Both the position numbers and the translations under genes were made by a program. A DNA stretch of 64,000 bases from JBPOFY01 sp051252415 (GTDB lineage: Bacteria; Verrucomicrobiota; Verrucomicrobiia; Opitutales; Coraliomargaritaceae): positions 105,594 to 169,593 of the forward strand of contig JBPOGA010000008.1 of NCBI GenBank assembly GCA_051252415.1. Direction: 5' to 3'. A model generated the notes under the pieces. The model was not told the DNA's origin, ran no database searches, and was given only the letters and a program-made list of their open reading frames with translations. This document shows, in pieces, positions 27,593-36,160 of the stretch (positions within the stretch are counted from its first letter, which is position 1; each line of letters begins with the position of its first letter).

Positions 27593-27766
27593 AATATGTA
27601 TTGGTTTGATTGATACGAATTGAGCCACAGAAGGCACAAAACACACATAAGGCCTGAATAGACGTCTGTTGAGATTTTGTGCGTTCTGGGATCTCTGTGG
27701 TTAATTGAAATGCAGCTTAGTGGGCATGCCCACTGTGATCGCCGTGACCTTGTGGTGTCTCTTTTT
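27593..27766 (-). repeat. Duplicated upstream DNA plus cytochrome-gene remnant
   Basis: This region is nearly identical to 31449-31622. It includes the 3' end of the cytochrome gene (coding remnant 27717-27766, ending GDHSGHAH-like, with its stop at 27717) and a palindrome (ACCACAGAAGGCACAAAA mirrored by TTTTGTG...TGTGGTT). The rest of the cytochrome gene is missing here. It shows that a block cytochrome-DUF3347 was duplicated. Confidence 0.8.
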
Positions 27767-27808
27767 CACTAGAATCATTCCGACTCGATCACTTTTATTT
27801 ATTATTCT
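27767..27808. repeat. 3' edge of copA, repeated at 24775-24816
   Basis: About 40 bases that include the last codons of copA (RFSIKNNK stop) and the DNA directly after it. A near copy lies in the mscS-dmeF gap. Confidence 0.65.
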
Positions 27809-30179
27809 TAATACTAAAACGCCGCAGTCGCAGAGCATTACTCACCACCGAAACAGAACTGAGTGCCATTGCGGCACCGGCGATCATTGGACTGAGCAGA
27901 ATGCCGAAGAACGGATACAGCATACCTGCCGCCAAGGGCACGCCTAGTCCATTGTAGATGAAGGCGAAAAAGAGATTTTGACGAATATTGCCCATCACCG
28001 CGCGACTGAGTCGCAGCCCGCCGACGATGCCACGCAGGTCGCCTTTGACCAGCGTCAATCCGGCGCTTTCAATCGCCACGTCGGTGCCCGTGCCCATCGC
28101 GATGCCAACATCGGCAGCGGCCAGCGCGGGCGCATCGTTGATACCGTCGCCCGCCATCGCCACGCGGTGGCCTTGCGCCTTCAGCCCATTGACGATACGT
28201 TGCTTATCTTCTGGCGACACCTCGGCATGCACTTCGTCGATGCCGAGCGCTTTGGCGACTGCCTGCGCCGTGCGGGTGTTGTCCCCCGTGCACATGACGA
28301 CCGTAATGCCCATAGCATGCAGTGATTCAATCGCCTCTTTGGAAGTTTCTTTGATTGGGTCGGCAATAGCAATCAGTCCTAGGAGTTGCGCGCCTTTGGC
28401 CACCCAAACCACAGTCTTGGCGTCGCTCTGCAGACGCTCAGCTTCTTGCGCGAGGTCGTCAGGTATGGCGACGTCGCCCGACTCGATAAAAGCACGTTTG
28501 CCAATGCGGACCAGTGTGCCGTCGACTTGAGCTTGAACACCGCCGCCCGTGGTGCTTTCAAAATCTGCTACCGCAGGCACGGTCAAGCCGTCGGCCTTCG
28601 CCTTATCCACCACGGCCCGCGCTAGCGGGTGCTCGGACTGCGATTCGATCGCAGCGGCCAGGCGCAACAAGTCTTCGACCGCGACATCTGCGGTCGCTAG
28701 GATCGCCACCACCGCAGGTTTGCCCTCGGTCAGCGTGCCGGTCTTGTCGGTGATCAAATGCGTGACCTTTTCGGCCCGCTCGATCGCTTCAGCGTTCTTA
28801 ACCAAGATACCATTTTGCGCGCCCTTTCCTACGCCCACCATGATCGACATGGGGGTCGCCAAGCCCAAGGCACACGGACAAGCAATGATCAGCACGGAGA
28901 GCGCAACCACAATCGCATAAGCCATCGCAGGTGCAGGACCCAACAGGGCCCACAGAATAAATGCCAACACTGCGACCAAGACCACGGCAGGCACAAAATA
29001 GCCCGCCACCGAATCGGCCAGCTTTTGAATCGGCGCGCGACTGCGCTGCGCCTGGGCAACCATGCCGACGATTTGCGCCAGCATGGTTTCTTCGCCCACC
29101 GCTTCGGCCTCCATAATGAAGCTGCCGGTTTGGTTGACCGTCGCACCGATCACTGGATCGCCCTCACCTTTCTGAACTGGAACAGGCTCACCTGTGATCA
29201 TGGATTCGTCGATGGTGCTACTGCCTTCCAGTATTGAGCCATCCAACGGGATCTTCTCGCCAGGACGCACCCGCAGGCGGTCTCCCTTGAGAATGTCGTC
29301 GATTTCAACATCGGATTCCTCGCCATGCTCATCGAGCCGATGCGCGGTCTTCGCCCCGAGATCCAGTAGGCTCTGAATCGCTTGACCGGTTTGCCGCCGA
29401 GCGCGGGCTTCCAGCCATTGACCAAACAAAATCAAGGTGGTGATGACCGCACCCGCTTCGAAATATAGCGCGACTTCACCGTGCATACGAAAGGACTCGG
29501 GAAAGAGCCCCGGAAATAGAATCGCCGCCACGCTGTAAGCATAGGCCGCGCCGACACCAAGCATGATCAAGGTGAACATGTTCAGACTACGGTTCACCAG
29601 CGAGCGCCAGCCTCGGGTGAAGAACATACCGCCCGCCCAAAGAATGACCGGAGTGGCAAACATCAATTCCAGCCAGCTTTGCAGACGTGGCGAAAGGAAG
29701 CCTTCGAACGACAACCCCGGCAGCATACTATCAAATGCAAGCAACAGAATCGGTAAGGTCAGCACACCCGCAACCAGCATTTTTCGCTTTAAGCTACGAA
29801 TCTCTTGCTCCTCTTCATCGTCCTCGCTCGTCGGAGTCATCCGCTCTAGGTCCATCCCGCACTTCGGACATTGCCCCGGCTGATCCTCTTGAATTTCTGG
29901 GTGCATCGGACAGGTCCAGACCTTGCTGGTTGTCTCCTTGTAGGCTGGGTTGCGCTCGAGACGCATGCCACACTTTGGACAGTCGCCCGGCTCGTTCGAT
30001 TCCACACCCTCACACATGGGGCAATAATATTTGGCATTTGCAGAGGGTTTGACCTCTGCGTCATGGGAATGATGCGAGTGTTCGTCGCCGTGCTTCGATG
30101 CCTGATGATGACAGCAACTGTGTCCAGCAGCTGGCGCTGAATCGTGAGATGCGTGATCCTTTTTGGAATTTGTTTGCAT
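27795..30179 (-). CDS. copA: Copper-translocating P-type ATPase
   Basis: About 794 residues. A Met-His-rich N-terminus (residues 1-50) precedes two HMBD repeats: CPMCEG...CPKCG (about 52-74) and CPMHPEI...CPKCG (about 90-112). These are metal-binding domains of the 'CPMHP...CGM' kind, not HMA domains. Eight membrane helices, the CPC motif 'ACPCALGLATP' (about 435), 'TDKTGTLTEG' (phospho-Asp, about 477) and 'GDGINDAPAL' (about 677) follow. It exports Cu+ (or Ag+) from the cytoplasm. The ATG at 30179 (MQTNSKKDHA) was chosen. It lies about 40 bases downstream of its AraC-type regulator. Confidence 0.95.
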   Translation of the reverse strand: MQTNSKKDHASHDSAPAAGHSCCHHQASKHGDEHSHHSHDAEVKPSANAKYYCPMCEGVESNEPGDCPKCGMRLERNPAYKETTSKVWTCPMHPEIQEDQPGQCPKCGMDLERMTPTSEDDEEEQEIRSLKRKMLVAGVLTLPILLLAFDSMLPGLSFEGFLSPRLQSWLELMFATPVILWAGGMFFTRGWRSLVNRSLNMFTLIMLGVGAAYAYSVAAILFPGLFPESFRMHGEVALYFEAGAVITTLILFGQWLEARARRQTGQAIQSLLDLGAKTAHRLDEHGEESDVEIDDILKGDRLRVRPGEKIPLDGSILEGSSTIDESMITGEPVPVQKGEGDPVIGATVNQTGSFIMEAEAVGEETMLAQIVGMVAQAQRSRAPIQKLADSVAGYFVPAVVLVAVLAFILWALLGPAPAMAYAIVVALSVLIIACPCALGLATPMSIMVGVGKGAQNGILVKNAEAIERAEKVTHLITDKTGTLTEGKPAVVAILATADVAVEDLLRLAAAIESQSEHPLARAVVDKAKADGLTVPAVADFESTTGGGVQAQVDGTLVRIGKRAFIESGDVAIPDDLAQEAERLQSDAKTVVWVAKGAQLLGLIAIADPIKETSKEAIESLHAMGITVVMCTGDNTRTAQAVAKALGIDEVHAEVSPEDKQRIVNGLKAQGHRVAMAGDGINDAPALAAADVGIAMGTGTDVAIESAGLTLVKGDLRGIVGGLRLSRAVMGNIRQNLFFAFIYNGLGVPLAAGMLYPFFGILLSPMIAGAAMALSSVSVVSNALRLRRFSIKNNK

Positions 30180-30220
30180 GAGAATACTATAGCATAATTC
30201 CCTCAAAATTCACTTACATG

Positions 30221-30823
30221 CTACGGAGCTTTCTTTACATAATTCGGCGGCAACGTCGGCTCCGAAACCGCATCTAAGCTACGTCGTCCCGACACGCCCA
30301 GCGCACGAAATTGGCTAGGCGTCATGCCCGTGATATTTTTAAACTGCGTGGTTAAATGCGCGGCACTACTATAGCCCAAACTGTCCGCGATCTCGGAAAT
30401 CGTCTGCTCCTGATATACCAGCAACTCTTTGACTTTCTCGATCCGCTGCAACGCCGCATAACGTTCAATCGTTATCGATTCAGTCGCGCTAAAGAGCTTA
30501 CTTAAGCGACTATACTCACAATGCGTGTGTTGCGCCAAATCGACTGAAAGCTTTAGCAAGGTATCGCCGCCGCCAAAATGTATCCGGTCAATAACCAAGG
30601 TTTTCACTTGATTGATCAAACGCTCGTGCTCCGTCTCATTAATCGCAAAACCACTGGCCTCCAGCTTATCTCGAAATACTCGCAACTGCCGCGCGTCGCA
30701 ATCGTCTGCCAGACTCACTTCCCCCAGCACCACTGCGGTGGGCGTCAAACCTGACTCCAACGCGAGACGACGAACTGCTTCGATACAGCGCGCGCAAACC
30801 ATGTGTTTAATTGAAAGCTGCAT
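30221..30823 (-). CDS. AraC-family regulator with N-terminal HMA-like domain
   Basis: A 200-residue protein. Residues about 1-70 look like an HMA domain: 'IKHMVCARCIEAVRRL' with two Cys and the usual L...GL spacing. Residues about 90-185 are an AraC DNA-binding domain with two helix-turn-helix units ('ISEIADSLGYSSAAHLTTQF' and the classical 'TGMTPSQFR'). The gene is directly upstream of copA and likely senses copper or silver through the Cys pair. Fusion of an HMA-like sensor to AraC is less common than CueR-type sensing. Confidence 0.8.
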   Translation of the reverse strand: MQLSIKHMVCARCIEAVRRLALESGLTPTAVVLGEVSLADDCDARQLRVFRDKLEASGFAINETEHERLINQVKTLVIDRIHFGGGDTLLKLSVDLAQHTHCEYSRLSKLFSATESITIERYAALQRIEKVKELLVYQEQTISEIADSLGYSSAAHLTTQFKNITGMTPSQFRALGVSGRRSLDAVSEPTLPPNYVKKAP

Positions 30824-30938
30824 AACAAGATCAACATCATTGGAACAATTAAGAACTCAACCATACGATACAATGAACGACGTCTCAACTGCGAATAGCA
30901 AGGACCACTCACCGTTGAGACGCCATGCAAAGAAGCGC

Positions 30939-31448
30939 TTATTCTGCGCGCTCGACCAGCGGCTTTTCGACACTGCCACAATGCAGCATCATCGAACCAT
31001 AATAAGGATTGAGCACCTTATCATTTCCCTGAATCCAACTGCCGCCTTTGCCTCCGAAAGCCATCGGACAATGCGCGACAAAGAGCGGCACCTTGCCCGT
31101 CGTCCCGACATGCTCAACTAAACTTTGAAATTCAGCAGAGAGTGCAAGGAAAGCAACACGTGCGACTTTTAAATCAGCAGCGGAATGGACAGCCGTTGCA
31201 GACTTTTGCATCGATGCGACGACTACCTTTGCATCCTCCGTCGTCGGAGCTTTTTCAAGTGCCGTTAACAAGATAGTGGCCGACTGTTGGCTCGCAGCGA
31301 GATCATCGCCAGCAAGGTTTATCTGAGTCTGCAAATACGGTTCGATGAGTGTGTCGACAAACGCCGGCGTAAAGGCCTTCGAATGTGCGAAGGCGGAATG
31401 ACTCAACACAAGGCTAAGCATGAGTAGGACTGTTTTTTGTAGTTTCAT
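30939..31448 (-). CDS. DUF3347-like periplasmic protein, copy 1
   Basis: 169 residues with a signal peptide. The mature body is alpha-helical and ends in 'HCPMAFGGKG' and 'NPYYGSMMLHCG', the same metal-ligand motif as in CusB and in the paralogue at 27086-27592. The first 40 codons are almost identical to that copy, then the bodies diverge, so the copies have been evolving apart. It follows the cytochrome gene and precedes the AraC regulator. Probable periplasmic copper chaperone or store, doing the work that CusF does in E. coli; that is inference. The ATG is at 31448. Confidence 0.8.
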   Translation of the reverse strand: MKLQKTVLLMLSLVLSHSAFAHSKAFTPAFVDTLIEPYLQTQINLAGDDLAASQQSATILLTALEKAPTTEDAKVVVASMQKSATAVHSAADLKVARVAFLALSAEFQSLVEHVGTTGKVPLFVAHCPMAFGGKGGSWIQGNDKVLNPYYGSMMLHCGSVEKPLVERAE

Positions 31449-31622
31449 AATATGTATTGGTTTGATTGATACGAATTGAACCACAGAAGGCACAAAACAC
31501 ACATAAGGCCTGAATAGACGTCTGTTGAGATTTTGTGCGTTCGGTGATTTTTGTGGTTAATTGAAATACAGCTTAGTGGGCATGCCCACTGTGATCGCCG
31601 TGACTTTGTGGTGTCTCTTTTT
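31449..31622 (-). repeat. Parent copy of the duplicated upstream region
   Basis: Upstream region of the first DUF3347-like gene plus the 3' end of the cytochrome gene. A near-identical copy lies at 27593-27766. Confidence 0.8.
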
Positions 31623-32247
31623 TCACCAGATTCATGCCGCAGATAGAACACTTGCCGGGAGCATCACTGGTAATTTGAGGATGCATCGGACAGACGTATG
31701 CGCCATCTGTGTGAGCGTCTCCCGTAGCAGACGTGGTCCGCAGTGAACGAACATAACCGTAAACCGCTTGCACTTCGTCCTCCTTCAGTATGCTTTTCCA
31801 TCCAGTCATCGGCGTGCCCACCACACCGTTTTTGATAATGTGTATGCGGCCTTGGTCTGAATAATACGAGGAGTGTGCGGGATCGGTAAAGTCGGCAGGC
31901 TTCTGTGCGAAGGCCATGGAGGCCGGACCGTCGCCCTTGCCGCTCACGCCATGACAAGTCACGCAGGTTCTTCCATAGATTTCTTTGCCTTGAGCGATCA
32001 CCGCCTCACTCATCGCGGGCACCGGAACATCATATCGCTCTTTAAGTTCCGCTTTGAGTGACGCACGCACCACATCCATATGCTGCATGTGTCCGCCGTC
32101 CGCATGGCCATGACCGGCCTCGGCGTGATCATGATGCCCCTCACTTTCACCCTCGTGATGACCGGAATCTCCACAACCGGAAAGCAGTAAACTGAGCGAC
32201 GCGGCGGAGAGTGCCAATACTGTGAGTAGAGTGACTTTGGTTTTCAT
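31573..32247 (-). CDS. Cytochrome c lipoprotein with metal-binding HMBD tail
   Basis: 224 residues. A lipobox (LLSGC) ends the signal peptide. A His/Glu/Gly-rich stretch (HHEGESEGHHDHAEAGHGH) follows. A class I cytochrome c domain carries the heme motif 'CVTCHG' (about 113-118) and a distal Met in 'GTPMTGW'. The C-terminus has one HMBD: 'CPMHPQI...CSICGMNLVKK' and a final His tail. So one chain joins redox to metal binding. The ATG at 32247 starts one base before the CusA stop, hence coupled. It may shuttle electrons to periplasmic copper; unproven. Confidence 0.85.
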   Translation of the reverse strand: MKTKVTLLTVLALSAASLSLLLSGCGDSGHHEGESEGHHDHAEAGHGHADGGHMQHMDVVRASLKAELKERYDVPVPAMSEAVIAQGKEIYGRTCVTCHGVSGKGDGPASMAFAQKPADFTDPAHSSYYSDQGRIHIIKNGVVGTPMTGWKSILKEDEVQAVYGYVRSLRTTSATGDAHTDGAYVCPMHPQITSDAPGKCSICGMNLVKKETPQSHGDHSGHAH

Positions 32248-32248
32248 A

Positions 32249-35200
32249 TTATTCTTTGGTTGATGGTGTTTGAGGATTGGTAAAGGCACTGAATTTCATT
32301 TTAGCTTCTTCGAGCCAGCAGTAGAGAACGGGCACCACAAAGATGGTGATGACCGCCAGTGCCATACCTCCGAAAGTGGGCAATGCCATCGGCACCATCA
32401 CATCGGAGCCACGTCCAGTCGAAGTAAGCACGGGCAACAAGGCCAGAATTGTGGTGGCTATCGTCATCATAGCGGGCCGCACACGTTTATGCGCAGCTTC
32501 GACCACGCGCTCGCGGATCTCTTTACGATTCCGTGGCGGCTCCTCTTTGAAGCGTTGCTCCAGGTAGGTTGCCATGATCACGCCGTCATCGGTCGCGATA
32601 CCGAATAGCGCGAGGAAGCCCACCCATACAGCCACGCTCAAATTGATCGTGCCGACCTGGAATAGCTCGCGTAAGTTTTGCCCGAACAAAGAAAAGTTAA
32701 GGAACCAATCCTGCCCATAAAACCAGAGTAAGATGAAGCCACCAGACCAGGCAAAGGCGACACCGGAGAAGACGAACAGAGTCACCGGCACCTTCTTAAA
32801 TTGAAAATACAGGATCAGGAAAATCGCGAACAGAGAGATCGGCAACACCACCCGCAAGCGCTTTTCGGCTCGTATCTGATTCTCGTAACTACCGGTAAAG
32901 CGATAACTCACACCAGCGGGAATGACCCACTCCCCGGAGTCGACTTTGCTTTGTAGGTAGCTCTGTGCCTGCTCCACCACATCCACTTCGGCAAAGCCGG
33001 GTTGCTTATCAAAAATCACATAGCCGACCAGAAAGGTGTCTTCACTTTTGATCACCTGTGGTCCGCGTAGATAGTTAATCTTCGACAGTTCCTTAAGCGG
33101 AATCTGTGTGCCGTCGGGTGCCGCCACCAAGATGTCTTCAATCGACTCAATGCTATCGCGCAACTCACGTTGATAGCGCACCCGCACCGGATAGCGCTCA
33201 CGGCCTTCGACTGTCATCGTAATCGGTTTACCGCCGACCGCGACTTCGATCACATCTTGCACCGTGGTGATTTTGATCCCGTATCGAGCAATCGCCTCGC
33301 GATCGATCTCGATTTCCAAATACGGTTTACCGACGATACGATCAGCCAAGACGGCTTCACTTTGAATACTGGGCACCTGCTTCAAGTAACCCTCGATCTC
33401 CAAAGCCACGCCCTCGATCGACTCCAGCGACGGGCCATACACTTTCAATCCCATCGGTGCGCGCATACCACTTTGCAGCATCACGATACGAGCGGCAATC
33501 GGTTGCAGCTTGGGGGCAGAAGTCGTGCCGGGAATCGCAGCGGCCTTGACGATTTCATCCCAAATATCATCGGGACTCTGTATCTCGTCGCGCCATTGGC
33601 GGAAAGGTCGACCGTCTTCGTCAGGGATCAGTTCACCGGTCGCATCGCGCTCGTATTCGCTCTTCGAGCGATCATAGGCAAAGCTCACAACGTGCCCATC
33701 TGCATCGGTGATATACTCGGACTTATAGGTAATGATCGTCTCAAACATCGAAATCGGCGCGGGGTCCAACGGGCTCTCAGCACGCCCCAATTTACCGACC
33801 GCCAACTCCACCTCGGGAATCGCATTGATCGCCATGTCCTGCTTGCTCAAGACATCCATCGCTTCACCAAGCGAAGCGTGTGGCATCGTCGTCGGCATCC
33901 ATAGAAACGAGCCTTCATCTAGGGGCGGCATAAACTCTTTACCCAACCCCGGCACCTGGTGCGCCATCGCAATATAGGGAGAGCTCTTCTTCACCACGTC
34001 CGGCATCCAACTAAACACAGTGCCAAAGCCCAACCCCACGGAAAACCCGAAGAGTAGAATCAGCACACATGCGCTCAAAAAGATCAATTTCGCGCGTAAG
34101 ATAATCGGTAAGATGCGCGGATACAGCCAAATAAATAGGAGCATAGGCAACAGCAAGCCGCCCACTGCAAGGATCACGAATATGATATTTTGCACGTTCG
34201 ATTCGGGTCCCAGCGGCTTCCATGCTTGCGCCAGAATGATGCCGACCACCAAGGCAAAAATGAAGTTAAACGAATAAACAACCGCGGTCCGAACCCGTGA
34301 CGGAATGCTCTCGGAAAAACAATTAAACAGCCCGACTCCGACCAGCAACGCGCTGAGCAACCACGGAAAGCCCGACCAGACAAACGGCAGCACAAGCCCC
34401 ACCACGCCGATCGCGCCCCAAGTCGCTAAGCGACTCCAACGCCGACTATGCCGACCCGCGATAAACCAATGCGCCAGCGGCGGAATGATCGCCAAGGCCA
34501 CCACCACCGCACCAATCAAGGCAAAGGTTTTGGTGTAGGCGAGCGGACGAAACAATTTACCCTCGGCAGCCTCCATGGTAAAGACTGGCAAGAAACTGAT
34601 CACCGTCGTCGCCACCGCCGTCAACACCGCGCTACCCACTTCACAACTGGCGCGATACACCACCTCTAAACGGCTCTCTTCTGGCGGCGCCTTGTCCAAG
34701 TGTTTCAAAATATTTTCAATGATCACGATCCCCATGTCCACGATCGTGCCTATCGCGATCGCGATACCAGAGAGCGCCACCACATTGGCATCTACCCCGA
34801 AGAGCTTCATCCCGATGAAAGCAAACAGCACCGCCAACGGCAGCACCCCGGAAATTAGCAAGGCACTGCGCAAGTGCATCACCATCAGAATGACCACAAT
34901 AATAGTAACGAGAATTTCCAACGTCACCGCTTCTTCCAAAGTGCCGAGTGTTTCATAAATCAACCCTGTCCGATCATAAAAAGGAACGATTTCAACCTGA
35001 CTGATCGTGCCGTCTTCTAAAGTTTTCTTCGGCAAGCCTGACGAGATTTCCAGAATCTTGGCCTTCACCCGCTTGATCACCTCCAGCGGATTTTCACCAT
35101 AGCGTGTCACGACCACGCCGCCAACAGCTTCCGCCCCCGCCTTGTCCAAGGCGCCGCGCCGCAGCGCTGGTCCAAATTCGATTTCTGCGACCTGTTCTAA

Positions 35201-36025
35201 AGTGATAGGCACATTATCGCGCTGCGTGATGACGGTATTGCGCAGGTCATCCAAATTTTTAACGAAGCCAATGCCACGGATCACATACTCGACCGCGTTG
35301 ATCTCGATCGTGCGCGCACCCACGTCGAGGTTACTGCCGCGCACCGCGTTGAAGACATCGCTCAGCGGGATACCATAGGTGCGCAGAGCATCGGGATCGA
35401 CGTCGATCTGATACTCCTTCACGAAGCCGCCAATCGACGCCACTTCGGCAACACCTTCAACACCTTGCAGCGCATAGCGCACATACCAGTCCTGCGTGCT
35501 GCGCAGCTCATCTAGATCCCAACCACCGCTCGGTTTGCCGTCCTCGGTCATCCCTTCCAGTGTATACCAGAAGACCTGCCCCAAAGCTGTAGCATCCGGT
35601 CCCAACTGCGGCGACACCCCTTGCGGCAAAGTGCCCGATGGCAAACTGTTGAGCTTTTCCAGAATGCGACTCCGCGACCAGTAGAACTCCGCATCTTCCT
35701 TAAAGATGATATAGATCGAAGAGAATCCAAACATCGAATAGCTGCGAACCGTCTTCACCTGCGGCAAGCCCAGCAGCGCCGTCGTCAGCGGATAAGTCAC
35801 TTGATCCTCGATATCCTGCGGCGAGCGCCCCATCCATTCGGTGAATACAATTTGCTGGTTTTCTCCGATATCAGGAATCGCATCTACCGGCACCGGATCG
35901 CGCGGAAAGTTGTCCGACTCCCAATCAAAAGGCGCCACCATCACACCCCAAAGAATCAGAGCCGCGGTGAACAAAAGAACCACGAGCTTATTCTCGAGGC
36001 AAAAGCGTATAAATTTATTGATCAT
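32249..36025 (-). CDS. cusA: Heavy-metal efflux RND pump, CusA/CzcA type
   Basis: A 1258-residue RND pump of the HME family. Features seen: the N-terminal helix, 'FTEWMGRSPQDIEDQVTYPL', the central 'GIAIAIGTIVDMGIVIIENI', 'EFMPPLDEGSFLWMPTTMP' and 'RIVMLQSGMRAPMGLKVYG' with the Met residues that line the CusA metal path. It is about 200 residues longer than E. coli CusA, because of an extra segment (about 530-670) with several hydrophobic helices before 'EFMPPLDE'. It lies between cusB and the cytochrome gene on one strand. Copper or silver is the likely cargo. Confidence 0.95.
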   Translation of the reverse strand: MINKFIRFCLENKLVVLLFTAALILWGVMVAPFDWESDNFPRDPVPVDAIPDIGENQQIVFTEWMGRSPQDIEDQVTYPLTTALLGLPQVKTVRSYSMFGFSSIYIIFKEDAEFYWSRSRILEKLNSLPSGTLPQGVSPQLGPDATALGQVFWYTLEGMTEDGKPSGGWDLDELRSTQDWYVRYALQGVEGVAEVASIGGFVKEYQIDVDPDALRTYGIPLSDVFNAVRGSNLDVGARTIEINAVEYVIRGIGFVKNLDDLRNTVITQRDNVPITLEQVAEIEFGPALRRGALDKAGAEAVGGVVVTRYGENPLEVIKRVKAKILEISSGLPKKTLEDGTISQVEIVPFYDRTGLIYETLGTLEEAVTLEILVTIIVVILMVMHLRSALLISGVLPLAVLFAFIGMKLFGVDANVVALSGIAIAIGTIVDMGIVIIENILKHLDKAPPEESRLEVVYRASCEVGSAVLTAVATTVISFLPVFTMEAAEGKLFRPLAYTKTFALIGAVVVALAIIPPLAHWFIAGRHSRRWSRLATWGAIGVVGLVLPFVWSGFPWLLSALLVGVGLFNCFSESIPSRVRTAVVYSFNFIFALVVGIILAQAWKPLGPESNVQNIIFVILAVGGLLLPMLLFIWLYPRILPIILRAKLIFLSACVLILLFGFSVGLGFGTVFSWMPDVVKKSSPYIAMAHQVPGLGKEFMPPLDEGSFLWMPTTMPHASLGEAMDVLSKQDMAINAIPEVELAVGKLGRAESPLDPAPISMFETIITYKSEYITDADGHVVSFAYDRSKSEYERDATGELIPDEDGRPFRQWRDEIQSPDDIWDEIVKAAAIPGTTSAPKLQPIAARIVMLQSGMRAPMGLKVYGPSLESIEGVALEIEGYLKQVPSIQSEAVLADRIVGKPYLEIEIDREAIARYGIKITTVQDVIEVAVGGKPITMTVEGRERYPVRVRYQRELRDSIESIEDILVAAPDGTQIPLKELSKINYLRGPQVIKSEDTFLVGYVIFDKQPGFAEVDVVEQAQSYLQSKVDSGEWVIPAGVSYRFTGSYENQIRAEKRLRVVLPISLFAIFLILYFQFKKVPVTLFVFSGVAFAWSGGFILLWFYGQDWFLNFSLFGQNLRELFQVGTINLSVAVWVGFLALFGIATDDGVIMATYLEQRFKEEPPRNRKEIRERVVEAAHKRVRPAMMTIATTILALLPVLTSTGRGSDVMVPMALPTFGGMALAVITIFVVPVLYCWLEEAKMKFSAFTNPQTPSTKE

Positions 36026-36043
36026 ATTATTTAAGTTCCTTTC

Positions 36044-36121
36044 GTAGGGGCCGTGCTTGCGCGGACCGCATCACCATGACCTGCGTCCAATCAGTGCGGT
36101 CTTCGCAAGCAAAGCCCCTAC
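36044..36121. repeat. REP-like inverted pair between cusB and cusA
   Basis: GTAGGGGCCGTGCTTGCG at the left; its mirror, ending GCCCCTAC, at the right; 78 bases. Inner arms (GACCGCA / TGCGGTC) also pair. It lies inside the cus operon and would form a long hairpin in the polycistronic transcript. Confidence 0.85.
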
Positions 36122-36160
36122 AAACTACTTCCACTGTTGTGAGTGCATTCATTCTTGTGG

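Noticed and set aside
27988..28530. 180-codon frame antisense to copA
   Set aside because: Overlaps a gene with full P-type ATPase motifs; low-complexity Ala/Ser/Pro/Arg content typical of a shadow frame.
33170..33904. 244-codon frame antisense to cusA
   Set aside because: Antisense to a gene with clear RND motifs; composition rich in His/Arg/Asp as expected of a shadow.
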